Positions 7,887-16,326 of a stretch of 16,673 nucleotides of DNA are shown here, one piece after another. This stretch comes from Psilocybe azurescens. Lineage: Eukaryota > Basidiomycota > Agaricomycetes > Agaricales > Agrocybaceae. The notes beneath the pieces were generated by a model that worked only from the letters and a program-made list of their open reading frames with translations, ran no database searches and was not told the origin of the DNA. The stretch spans positions 1-16,673 of the forward strand of contig JAJIRX010000483.1 of the NCBI GenBank assembly GCA_023853785.1. Reading direction: 5' to 3'. How positions within the stretch are numbered: position 1 is the first letter of the stretch; every line of letters starts with the position of its first letter. A program made the position numbers and the translations under genes.

Positions 7887-8336
7887 TCACGTGTAACTGA
7901 AAATGTGAGACGGTGGGAGAGCAAGGACAGTTCCACAGAGGCAGCGGCGTGCGTTGTGTTGACTCTTTACTGCTTCTCGAAACCGTGCGTGACCATGCGA
8001 TAGAGGTAGGCGAGCACTTTGAGAACCAACGATAGAATGCGCTGGCGGCACGGCGGGTGAGACTAGGGGCGGGCATTCAATGAAGACGATGAAGAAGGAC
8101 GTGACGGCTTTGGCTTGAGCGGGAGTGTGGACCTTGGCAGAGACAGGGTTAGGGTTAGGTGCAGCCCTCGGCTCAGGGGGACGGGGGAGAGCGGGACGGA
8201 GATGCCGAGTACGGCAGCGGCTACGGCGACGAATATCGGCGGGAGGGTTGAAAATCTCCCCTTTCTCTTTCTCCTTCTTCAGTTGCAACTGCTGCTTCGC
8301 CTCCTGCAGCAATTTCTTCAGCGCTACGAGTGACAT
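7887..8336 (-). CDS. Unidentified ORF, basic coiled N-terminus
   Basis: 149-residue frame with an ATG at 8334-8336. The first 30 residues (ALKKLLQEAKQQLQL, then KKEKEKGE) look like a genuine amphipathic or coiled helix. Beyond about residue 35 the frame becomes Arg/Pro-rich, and a neighbouring frame instead gives a hydrophobic stretch (VAVAAAVLGISVPL), so a frame change is likely there. A third frame near 7980-8040 gives LVLKVLAYLYRMVTHGFEKQ followed by a stop. The 3' part overlaps inverted-repeat arm B (7901-7941). The start codon is only about 30 bases from the SEC61 remnant on the other strand, too close for two intact fungal promoters. No family recognised. Confidence 0.35.
   Translation of the reverse strand: MSLVALKKLLQEAKQQLQLKKEKEKGEIFNPPADIRRRSRCRTRHLRPALPRPPEPRAAPNPNPVSAKVHTPAQAKAVTSFFIVFIECPPLVSPAVPPAHSIVGSQSARLPLSHGHARFREAVKSQHNARRCLCGTVLALPPSHIFSYT
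7901..7941 (-). repeat. Inverted-repeat arm B (coding-like fragment)
   Basis: Reverse-complement partner of 7173-7213, with 20 exact bases at 7902-7921. Read on the minus strand it gives VELSLLSHRLTF, against EELAFLSHRLTF in arm A. The spacing between arms is about 690 bp. Confidence 0.6.
8145..8160 (+). repeat. Short telomere-like TTAGGG stretch
   Basis: AGGGTTAGGGTTAGGT contains two tandem TTAGG(G) units, the usual fungal telomere repeat. It lies inside the minus-strand ORF, where it encodes Asn-Pro repeats. Sixteen bases are too few to call an interstitial telomere. Confidence 0.3.
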
Positions 8337-8366
8337 ATAATGCTACTTTTGCTGCACGACATATAG

Positions 8367-8940
8367 TATCCTGTTCGGTTTCTCAACCTCATCCGGCCTT
8401 TCTTACCCAGACCACCAGAAGTTTCCTCACCCAATCGTAAAGTACGTTTCTTTTCATTAAACCCCACACGACACGTACTGACCCTCATATCACAAGGTCA
8501 TGGTGAACCGAAAGGTACTATGGACAGCGGTAACACTCCTTATTTTCTTGGTGTGCTCGCAAGTACTGCTGTACGGTATCATGTCCTCTGATTCCTCCGA
8601 CCCGTTCTACTGGATGCGGGTCATCCTGGTCGCTAACTGTGGTACACTCATGGAACTCGGAATCACGCTTATGATCAGTTCTGGAATGATATACAACTTT
8701 TGGTGGGTACCAATCCTATCAATGTCGATTTCAGTGTTAAGGAAGATTGGGCGTTGTTCAGTGCTCAGAAACGTGAGTGCCGCATCGTCTTGTGTGGTGT
8801 ACATTTCCAGCCCTCCTCCGTTCGCATTCTCCTCTTTTGATTACAATGTCTTCATCATTCGCATGTGCATGCGCCGAAGAAGCACATACTGACTAAAAAT
8901 GTTGCAGTCTTCGCTCTCATTATTGCTAGCTGGAAGATAG
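8367..8940 (+). pseudogene. SEC61 alpha (ER translocon) fragment, introns kept
   Basis: SEC61 alpha is the protein-conducting channel of the ER membrane. Exon 1 (to 8441) encodes RFLNLIRPFLP then PEVSSPNRK, matching the N-terminus. A 55-bp intron (8442-8496, GTACGT...CACAAG) follows. Exon 2 (8497-8772) encodes [35 protein letters not shown] and GTLMELGIT, covering the first membrane segment and plug region. After a frame change near 8695-8710 it gives [18 protein letters not shown] 135-bp intron (8773-8907, GTGAGT...TTGCAG) leads in phase to LFALIIA (from 8908), after which similarity is lost. The start codon is missing (TAG at 8364-8366 instead), and about three quarters of the usual 475 or so residues are absent. 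Conserved Pro, Arg and Pro residues are replaced by Leu, Cys and Leu. Retained introns argue for a DNA-level duplication. Confidence 0.88.
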
Positions 8941-9693
8941 CAAGAAAGGATGGCATACCTACAGAACACGTACGTCCACATGACTCTTTATTAGACTCTG
9001 CCCACAATACGACAAGAAGACCGCGTGCCTGTGTACTGAGTGGGATATAGAGAAGTAGCCTGGTAGCCATGTACAATCACACCTGTAGTTCGTAACTTCC
9101 CTCATCCGTACATGGGCTGAAACAAATAAACAAGATGGTAAGAATAGATGTCGAGATCGTAGGATGTAAAAACTAAACAGAATCATCCAATCCAGATGTG
9201 GAGGATACGTCCACACATATCATGAATAGTTGATATAGGGAGGGGCATTACGGAAGATGGGAGAAGGGCCGTACGGCGCTGACACATTTGACGATATACA
9301 GTACGCTGTGGATGGTGGTATGTGGCTTTGCTTTTGCTTTTGCTCTTTTTATTTTTTTTGTAGCATCTACATGACCTACTATCTCCTACCACTCTCGTTT
9401 ATTCCCTGCCCCTTTCGTCTCCCTTTTCCTTTTCTTTCCTATCCCCACCACATTCACTCTTGCACCATGATATTTATCCGCATACATCCCATCCATTAAT
9501 CCCTCCATTCCTTCTATGAAACTACAGGTCCATTATAGCTACAACGTAAGCCTCATCTCGCGTGCGCAAACCATTCTCGCACTGTCCACCATCTTATCCA
9601 CTCCATTCTTGGACTAGACACTGACTGCAACGGTGAGCGCACGCTGCTACTTGTATACTTCGCCGATGAGGACAGCAAGCACAATTTAAGGAC
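8941..9693. other. Region without a supportable gene
   Basis: A short plus-strand stretch (9257-9322, GPYGADTFDDIQYAVDGG) looks exon-like and ends at a GTGGTATG donor-like site. Pyrimidine-rich acceptor-like sequences follow (TTTTTTGTAG at 9354-9363, AAACTACAG at 9521-9529). Joining them gives no long frame, so no gene is called. Minus-strand frames here are short and biased. Confidence 0.3.
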
Positions 9694-9843
9694 TCACACA
9701 TAGATCTCGACGCTCGTCCATTCGCATTCGTTGGCGTCAGCATTGAAGAAGGGGTGGTGGGCCAATTCGCTGAGTCGCTGACGTTGTCTGCGCCCTCGTC
9801 GCCCTCGTATCACGTTCTCCGGGGCGTCCCCCCGGTGGGGCAT
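9694..9843 (-). CDS. Short ORF with a kinase-like HPFF motif
   Basis: 49-residue frame from an ATG at 9841-9843 to TGA 9694-9696. It contains RQRLSELAHHPFFNAD, which resembles the R-(I/L)-x-L-x3-HPFF end of many protein kinase domains, but nothing upstream confirms a kinase. The stop codon overlaps a GTGTGAGT donor-like site, so this could be an exon. Very tentative. Confidence 0.2.
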   Translation of the reverse strand: MPHRGDAPENVIRGRRGRRQRQRLSELAHHPFFNADANECEWTSVEIYV

Positions 9844-9860
9844 ACGAAAATGTGTGTGGT

Positions 9861-9899
9861 AGGTTGCGTGCTTGCGTGCATTTGCGTGCCACGCAACCT
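9861..9899. other. Perfect 10-bp inverted repeat
   Basis: AGGTTGCGTG (9861-9870) pairs perfectly with CACGCAACCT (9890-9899) around a 19-base loop that repeats GCGTGC twice more. It sits next to a GC-rich palindrome near 9820-9841. No gene context explains it. Confidence 0.5.
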
Positions 9900-9996
9900 G
9901 GACTTAGTACATACATTGGAGTGTATAGTTGGATTATTTTTATGAATAATATTAATGTTGCCATCCATTTACTGTTGATTACTGAGGGCTTGACTT

Positions 9997-10013
9997 GGAC
10001 TTGCATCAAGTCC
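9997..10013. other. Small perfect hairpin
   Basis: GGACTTG-CAT-CAAGTCC gives seven Watson-Crick pairs with a 3-base loop. No U-run follows, so it is not a standard terminator, and fungi do not use those. Confidence 0.35.
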
Positions 10014-10432
10014 GTGCTTTCTGACACCTTTCCGTGTTGAAGTTGGTTCTATGTGAGGCTCATTTAATTACTGTGTCCCACCTACTTTTAATAAAAATTT
10101 TCTTGTAATGCACTCAATATTGCTGCCATGTGCGCAGTTCTGCTTAGGGAAAACAGATACTACTACAGTTTGTGCACCTTCTTAGTAACTTTGTAGTGAC
10201 TCAACACCGTATGAGTTGAGCATAAGTCTCAATTGTAATTGTGTGACATCAGTACTCAATCATCGGAGCACAACCTAAACAACAAGCACGTAACAAGTAC
10301 AGCGAGGAATATATTTATACTTGTAGATATCAAGTTTGTACTATATTAGGATCTGTAGATCACATATATTTAAAGACTTAGCCACAGGCAATACTTAACG
10401 CTGTAGAGTCCGTGCGCCGGCACCATACTTGG
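10014..10432. other. AT-rich region, no gene seen
   Basis: No open frame of useful length, no splice-consistent exon series and no RNA gene were found in this AT-rich interval. Confidence 0.4.
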
Positions 10433-10476
10433 CAAAAATCTTAACAGTAATAGCCTTTCACCGCCGAAGATTTTTG
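10433..10476. repeat. 10-bp inverted repeat
   Basis: CAAAAATCTT (10433-10442) is the reverse complement of AAGATTTTTG (10467-10476), with a 24-base loop. GGC before the first arm and GTGCC after the second extend the pairing imperfectly. It could be the tip of a small foldback element, but no target duplication was seen. Confidence 0.4.
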
Positions 10477-10625
10477 TGCCTTGTTATTTCTCTTAGCCTC
10501 GTCTCCACCACCCCCTGTTTGAATAATATACACTGGTGAACACGCAACTGGTACACAAATGCACTCAGCCAATACTCAACACACATTCAGCCACTCACAA
10601 CCGACACTCAACCGCACGCAACCTG

Positions 10626-10667
10626 CACACAGCCACCACGCAACCACACACAGCCACCACGCAACCA
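10626..10667. repeat. 21-bp tandem repeat, two copies
   Basis: The 21-base unit beginning CACACAGCCACCACG occurs twice head to tail without mismatch, within a wider CA/CCA-rich stretch (10540-10700). The open frame across it reads as Thr/His/Gln-rich simple sequence and is not called a gene. Confidence 0.65.
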
Positions 10668-10811
10668 CCGCACAATCACACTCAACCTACGGCGCCAAGT
10701 ACCACGCAATCAATATTTAGATGCACGCAAGTGCACTCGGTCAGTGCGCATTATTCCTCACCTACACAAAGCCATATCAAAATAAATTAAACACACTTGG
10801 CATATTAGTAT

Positions 10812-10992
10812 TTATGTTTCAACTTACTATCCGACTCGAAATTGACGTTTTAGGTGTGTAATCACCGTGAATTGTCTGCGTTGAAATGATTATTTTCATT
10901 CCTTATGTTTCAACTTTCCGTATTACTTCAAATTTGAGTTTTAGATGAGTAAACTCCGCCAAATTTTCTTGTTGAGATGATTCCTATTGTAA
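10812..10992. repeat. Diverged tandem duplication, about 91 bp
   Basis: Two units start with TTATGTTTCAACTT (10812 and 10903). They stay alignable through (C/A)AAATTGA or AAATTTGA, GTTTTAG(G/A)TG, and GTTGA(A/G)ATGATT. They share perhaps two thirds of their bases, so this is an old duplication or a fragment of a degenerate satellite. No further copies were seen in the window. Confidence 0.55.
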
Positions 10993-11016
10993 ATTGAGTT
11001 GTGATTGTAGTCTCTG

Positions 11017-11430
11017 TTGCTACCTTCGCTTTTAAATTCATTGTTTCAAGCCCTTACATATTTATACTCAATGGAGCAAAGGCAGCTGCTGATGCAACCG
11101 TTTGCCACCGTGAAAGCCAGGTTCGCTGATCTCGACGGTCTGCGTTGGACACAAACTGCGCTGTGCAAGCTCCAGGTGCCGTGCCCCATCCCCTACTTGT
11201 GCCCTGCGTGCTTATAAACATTCTTCATCCATTCAAGCCACGGTCTGCTGCTGCTGGTCTCACCTCTCCTCCAATAACGCCAATGGCAATGTCAATGGCA
11301 CCGCCCATACCACTACCAACAGCAACAGCAACACATTCATAGTCTTCACCAACGCCGACCTCGCCTCCTTCTCCGTAGATAACACCATCCGCTCTCCTCT
11401 TCTTCCTCCTCTTCTTCAAGCGCTTCTGCG
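11017..11430 (+). other. Weak coding signal upstream of the low-complexity gene
   Basis: The frame around 11071-11217 reads MEQRQLLMQPFATVKARFAD and then ends at TAA 11215-11217. Downstream there are Thr/Ala-rich and Ser-rich frames without a clear start. It may be a 5' exon or leader of the gene that follows, but no donor-acceptor pair was convincing. Confidence 0.2.
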
Positions 11431-12214
11431 TTTGCACCCTCCATGTCCTCCCCTCCCCTTCCTCTCATCCCCTATCTGCGGCCCTTACTTCGCGCTTGCC
11501 AACCCTGGATCCTCCATATCGCCATCGAGACGGCACCCCGTGCACTCCCCCATCAAAGGTCTCTTCGCAGCCCCAGCCCTGCCGTCCCAGGCCCGTCAGC
11601 GATCGGGTCAGAGTCAGAGTCACGGTCTAGGTCTGGCAGGCGGAGACGGATCGGAGTGGGGTACGTTCCCGCGGGCGTCAAACCTCCGCAGCATTTACGT
11701 TTACCTTTCATGCCGAGCAAACTGCGGATCTCGGATGATGTCATGCGTGGCCTGGGTGTTGATGGGGATGAGTATGAAGACCGGATGAGGACGGGGACGA
11801 TGAACACGAGGACGAGGACGAAGACTACGAGGAAGGGGACGGGGACGAGGACGGGCGGGATGACGAGGACTACAGGGATGATGACGATGATGATATTACG
11901 GAAGTCAACTTCCCGCCTCGACATTGACTTTGGCGTCCACTGAGCATACAGGGCCACACTCTCGCTCATACCTCCACTCCGCTCTCGCTCCCGTCTCCGC
12001 CCGCCTGGCCTGACACTGACACTGACCTACCGCCTCCCATCACCATCGGAGCATACGCATAAGCATGTATTCGAGCAGGGGCGCAGCCCCCACTCGAACT
12101 CGAACCCCGTTGTGGAGGGCGGAACCAACGCTGCAGTCGCATACCACCACCACCGACACGAACGAGAATGGGAACAGGCTGTTCGCAAGCGCGAGCATGA
12201 ACGTGGGCAGCGGA

Positions 12215-12215
<1 letters not shown>

Positions 12216-12248
<33 letters not shown>

Positions 12249-12249
12249 G
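12216..12249 (+). repeat. (GGGACA)5 microsatellite, G-quadruplex-capable
   Basis: Five perfect GGGACA units followed by GGGG. It reads as Gly-Gln, Arg-Asp or (on the other strand) Pro-Val repeats depending on frame. The hexamer unit preserves the frame. Confidence 0.85.
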
Positions 12250-12952
12250 CAGCAGCCGACTCGACAAGGCCGCGCGGTGACACGCCAGAAACCCACGACA
12301 ACGCGAACGACAAAGAGCAAAGAGCTCGTTTTGCATCGCGATGTGCCGCCTCCGCCTTCTTCCACCCTGAGTTCGGGTTTGGGTTCCATCCTTACTTCCA
12401 TTTCCACTTCGAGTTTGACTTTGACGTCCACTTTGACACTCCCTTTCCTTCTAGCCGTAACTGCAACTCCTCTATTCTCCCCTGACTCGGACACAGGCGC
12501 AGCCCTCGACGATGCAAACGCAAACTCTAACGAGGAAGATGAAGACAAAGACGTACTCTCCCTCTCCCTCCTCCCCCCTCACCATCTCCATTCGCACCAT
12601 CGCTGAGGGAATGCAGATCTCCAGCTATAACATTAACACCAACATCATACGCGCATATGGTTGCATCTGCCGCTTCGTCACCGTCAGCATCGTCGTTCTC
12701 ATCGACTGCCCTGAGCTCTGTGATGTCACCGGCGGCAGCGGCATGGGAGCAGGAGTACGCGCGTGTCAGCACGGACATGGACACAAACACAGACACGAGA
12801 GCAAGGGCGTCGTGATCGGCGCGGGAGAGGTTATGGGTGTTTCTAGGTGGGGGCGGGGATGCCGACGCCGACTGCCACGGTGAGCCGTCGTGATCTTCTT
12901 TTAATCCATCTCATTCTTCTTCTCACGACAGCAATAACAGCAGCAATATCGA

Positions 12953-12970
12953 CAGCAGCAGCAGCAGCAG
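12953..12970 (+). repeat. (CAG)6 microsatellite
   Basis: Six perfect CAG triplets. In the open frame that runs to 13424 they are read as AGC and encode a Ser run. Confidence 0.85.
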
Positions 12971-13424
12971 CAAGGCACTGCATACATTCATCATAGACTC
13001 TTTTCTGATCTGTACTACAACTGCAACTGCGTCTACATCTACACCTACGACTTCACAATCAGGTTCTCATTCTCATTCTCGTAATCCCACTTCCAGATAT
13101 TACACATACCCTGACGTTAACACACACCCGCATTCCCATTCTTATCACTCGTCCGCCTCCTCCTACAACAACAATAACTATCACGAAGACCGCGACCAAG
13201 AGGACGACCAAGTGGATGACGACTCCTGTTCTATAGATGAAGATGGGGATAGGGGATACGATGACGTTCGCGTCCATGTCTATATCATTGAACCCGTACC
13301 TGAATGCAAGTCCAAGTCCAAGGGCGGATTCGGCAACAACGGCGGTGGCGGCTGTCCCAGACTTGCGCTCGGACACACCAAGCATGAGCATGAGCATGAG
13401 CACGAGGGGGTTGAGGAACGATAG

Positions 13425-14112
13425 CGCGACGATGATGACGATGCAGGTATGAGGCGAAGTTGGAGTTGGAGTTGGAGGTACAAGTTGAACAGGCAGCACG
13501 CACACACAGAGTGTGGGTGTGGGTGGTTGGGTGGTTGTGGGTGTGTCGGTGATACAGAGGCACGGGAATGGGCATGCGAGTGCGAATAGGATGGGAGTAG
13601 GATCGAAATACGAGGGAGGAGGACTGAGGCTGAGGGCTGAGGGTTCTATCCCCTATCGTCAGTGCCGGTGTCGGAAGCTGGGTCATGGGTCCTGTTAACG
13701 CTAGCTCTTGGTATCAATCCAAACCCAGACGGAGGAGGCAACTGCCACACTTGTACGCTGGGTGTGTGCCCTTTACGCTTTACTCAATACTGTATACAGT
13801 ATCCAAGTTCTCGACAGCCCGGTTGTCGGTGACTGTCCATTCAGCGACTCGCTGTCGCTTTCGGTACTACAGTGTGCGTGAGGGAAGGGGAAGGGACAGG
13901 GGTGTTGCATGTGCACTCCTTTCTTTTACATTGTTGATGCTCGTCGCCATACATTGTCTTCCACGCTCTATGTGTAGCAATATGTACACAATAATGTGTT
14001 TCTCACCTCTACATAGCGACATAGACAAATCATGCATGAATGACACAGAGTCACCAAAAGAACCATCTGTGGCAGCTGAAATTTTGTGTCTAGGGCTAGA
14101 AATACTAGGCTT
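13425..14112. other. No supportable gene; repeats and one palindrome
   Basis: G/T-rich simple sequence fills 13500-13550, with TTGGAG triplicated near 13458-13477. A perfect 16-bp palindrome, ATACTGTATACAGTAT, lies at 13787-13802. A G-run cluster at 13883-13902 could form a plus-strand G-quadruplex. Open frames here are short and lack splice or composition support. Confidence 0.4.
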
Positions 14113-15157
14113 TTAAAACATGAAAAGGGCCCTGGCTTTTGCCAGCCAGCCCATGTTGCTGACACTGTTGGAGACTTTGGTCAGCGAGCTGGTAGCCTGG
14201 ACAGTTGTGTGCCGTGACCTGGTCACCACAGGCCCATCGTCTTCGCAAACTGATTCCACCATCGCTTCTTGGACTGACACATCAATAATGACAGATGATT
14301 CCATTGTCTGTGCACTCGTAGGCGGAATAATCCTGGTGGACTGCAACCAGCTGAGCCGCCGTGGGATGATCCTGGAGGAGATGCTTGTGGGCTGCTATGT
14401 GGTGCATTTGCGTGACGTGGGTGTTGTCTTCACTATGTGCATGGTCATTTGAATAGGCTGATGCCCCAGAAGCGATGGAACCAGTGCTGTCATTCTAAAA
14501 TAGAACAAATTTATAAGAATAGAAGCATCAGTCAACAGTTGAAACTCACATACCGCCAATTGGGTTTGAAAAAACGGCGAATTGGAAGTGATTTTCATCA
14601 GCGAAGGCGTTGTGGGCCGTTTGTTCTCCACTGTTGAAGCACCTTCCACAGGCTGTGGGAGGTTTAAGTGGGGCTCATGATATGCAGGGAAGCAGAAGCA
14701 GACACACCTGACCTATCCTTGATATTGAGATGCTGGCTCGCTGTCTGTGTCTGCGCCTTTGATGGCAAGAGAGCTTGCAGGCCTCCCATCCGGAGAATGA
14801 CCCAAATAAAATCCAGGGCCAGTAAGCTGTTCTTGAGCCTTCTGTTCGATCTCCTTTCCAATTGTTGACATATCTATCATATGGCCCCTGAATGTAAGTA
14901 CATGCAAGATGCAACCGTAATTTGAACAACACGTACCTTTTCGAGCAGGTCGAGGTCTCCATCCATACTCTCTATTGAGGAATCTACCTTTTAACGAGAA
15001 CAGCACATTGAATAAGAGGGATTATGAGTGTGAGCTGGATGTCGGGTGATAATGCTGGGGAGAGAACTAGGCATTAGTTCAGGCACCTCAGAATCCCACG
15101 TTATCATTCTGTCTCCAGTTCGGACTCCGCCACATAGCTTATTATGAAATCGTCCAT
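14113..15157 (-). CDS. Unidentified spliced gene, at least three introns
   Basis: The proposed start is the ATG at 15155-15157 (MDDFIISYVAESELETE). Three introns on the minus strand are well formed: 14888-14936 (GTACGT...TTCAG, 49 bp), 14653-14707 (GTGTGT...CACAG, 55 bp) and 14495-14553 (GTATGT...TTTTAG, 59 bp). Exonic reading includes MIDMSTIGKEIEQKAQEQLT, then PVEGASTVENKRPTTPSLMK, then NDSTGSIASGASAYSNDHAH. The end is SSLTKVSNSVSNMGWLAKAR with TAA at 14113-14115. The frame does not stay open throughout: TGA at 15104-15106, TAG in the middle exon near 14711, and a frame switch near 14390 must be explained by missed introns, indels or decay. It appears hydrophilic and Ser/Thr-rich, with no transmembrane segment or known domain. 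The overlapping plus-strand frame (14120-14452) has no splice support and is taken as its shadow. Confidence 0.45.
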
Positions 15158-16128
15158 GGTTCTATGATCGGTCCATCATGCAAAACGAGTAGGCACTGCA
15201 GTCCATAGATTTCAATAAATGCTATTGCCTTTCTTGTACATTTTTAGACCTTATTATTGGTGAAAGCAAACAAGTGAAAACCGTAGGATTGGTAGGTAAC
15301 TCAATTATTCAATGAATAGAATAATCTATCTACTGGTTTACTCAATTACCAAATGTCAGATCAATCTAAGGTCCTATTACCAGCACGCTCCTTAGTCACT
15401 ACAAGAAAGGTAACCACTTGAATAGTAAGTATAGTAAAATATTACAGTGGATTGATTAATTGAACGAAAGAAATTCAATGTTCAGTAGATTAATCCAAGT
15501 CAATAGAAATAAATTGAACAGAATTCCCAAGAAAGAATGAAACAATTGTATTCAACAGGATAGCGAAACAATGAAAAGTACACAATAATGAGAGGAAAAG
15601 ATAGAAACAATGGGAGAGAATATATTATGAGGATAGAACTGCAACCATGTCTGCAGTGGTGTCCATTGTTCAATATATTCCAAATTGCTGTGCAATATAT
15701 CATTGATAAAAAAGCAGGCATTGAGGCAAGACACTATACACCACATATTTGAGAATTATAACGTGAAATAAGTCAATTCAGAGTCGGCTGCCATACACAC
15801 AAGAAACACAATGCGATAATCGGAGATCACTTGTTCAATTAACTAAAAATACCTACATAACTCAGTCATTGTCCGAATGGGTTTGCTTGATACATATGTT
15901 CTAAAGATGTGCTTGGGTTGCTTTCGGGCCATAAACTGTCTTATGTGCTTGCAACAATTCATTTACTATGGCCGCTGGACCAAAGAATACTTTCCCACAC
16001 GTGCCTGGAGTGGTCGTACTTCAAATTAAGATTGAGCATTGCTTGTGCAATTTATTCTATACTAACACTTTAGTTCACGTCCGTGCAGTTTATTATCCAG
16101 TCTGTGCTGGGTCCATGGCAGTCTGTGT
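15158..16128. other. AT-rich interval, no gene seen
   Basis: About 1 kb with high A+T and no coherent reading on either strand. Short frames near 15500-15750 (minus) are hydrophobic by composition only. It may be intergenic or old transposon sequence; no terminal repeats or target duplications were recognised. Confidence 0.4.
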
Positions 16129-16326
16129 CTATCCATTCTTGTGAAGGGATAACATGACGACGACAGTGTTGTCCTGGCCCCCAGCTCTGCCGCTTCCTAC
16201 AAGGATCCGTAGACCATTGATTCGGACATCAGATCGGTCTGCTCCTGCGTACTTGAGCGAGTTCCCAACACCATCGTATTCGTTTATCGGATTTATAGTC
16301 AGGCTCTTGTCTGGACACTCCTCCAA
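16129..16326 (-). CDS. Possible 3'-terminal exon, unidentified
   Basis: A 65-codon frame ends at TAG 16129-16131 and begins with Leu just after a good acceptor (T-rich run, then GTGTAG near 16323-16332), so it fits a last exon rather than a whole gene. It reads NPINEYDGVGNSLKYAG, then GRAGGQDNTVVVML. The GGQDNTVVVM stretch faintly recalls the C-terminal (G/S)xDNxTVVVV motif of PP2C phosphatases, but the rest does not support that family. The opposite-strand frame starting at 16154 is the alternative. Confidence 0.3.
   Translation of the reverse strand: MEECPDKSLTINPINEYDGVGNSLKYAGADRSDVRINGLRILVGSGRAGGQDNTVVVMLSLHKNG

Larger units (their letters stand above)
11443..13424 (+). pseudogene. Low-complexity protein gene, broken across frames
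   Basis: A series of plus-strand frames reads as one kind of protein. Frame 1 from ATG 11443 to about 11783 has SESESRSRSGRRRR and then a folded-looking piece (LPFMPSKLRISDDVMRGLGV). Frame 3 at 11784-11927 has a very acidic tract of Asp/Glu/Gly, ending ITEVNFPP. Frame 1 at 12112-12606 has the HHHRHERE and GQGQGQGQGQ runs and EEDEDKD. Frame 3 around 12570-12818 has SPSASSFSSTALSSVMSP. Frame 3 at 12894-13424 has S, N, H and acidic runs, VHVYIIEPVPE and HEHEHEHE, to TAG 13422-13424. Frame switches fall at homopolymers (for example the CCCCCC near 12576), and two in-frame TGAs lie near 12816 and 12891. No family recognised; a disordered nuclear protein is only a guess. It could instead be an intact multi-exon gene with unseen introns, or minus-strand sequence. 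Confidence 0.35.

Noticed and set aside
9257..9499. 80-codon plus-strand frame starting GEGPYGADTF
   Set aside because: Only the first 20 codons look natural; the rest is translated pyrimidine-rich, intron-like sequence.
10626..10667. CRISPR-like array
   Set aside because: Two direct copies without spacers in a eukaryotic context; simple tandem duplication explains it.
10536..10790. 84-codon Thr/His-rich frame
   Set aside because: It is a translation of CA-rich tandem repeats with no flanking coding signal.
12216..12249. Telomere repeat array
   Set aside because: The GGGACA unit is not a known telomere repeat, is short and lies inside coding-like sequence; a microsatellite explains it.
14120..14452. 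110-codon plus-strand frame
   Set aside because: The opposite strand has canonical introns and more natural exonic protein; the plus frame has no splice signals and is probably a shadow.
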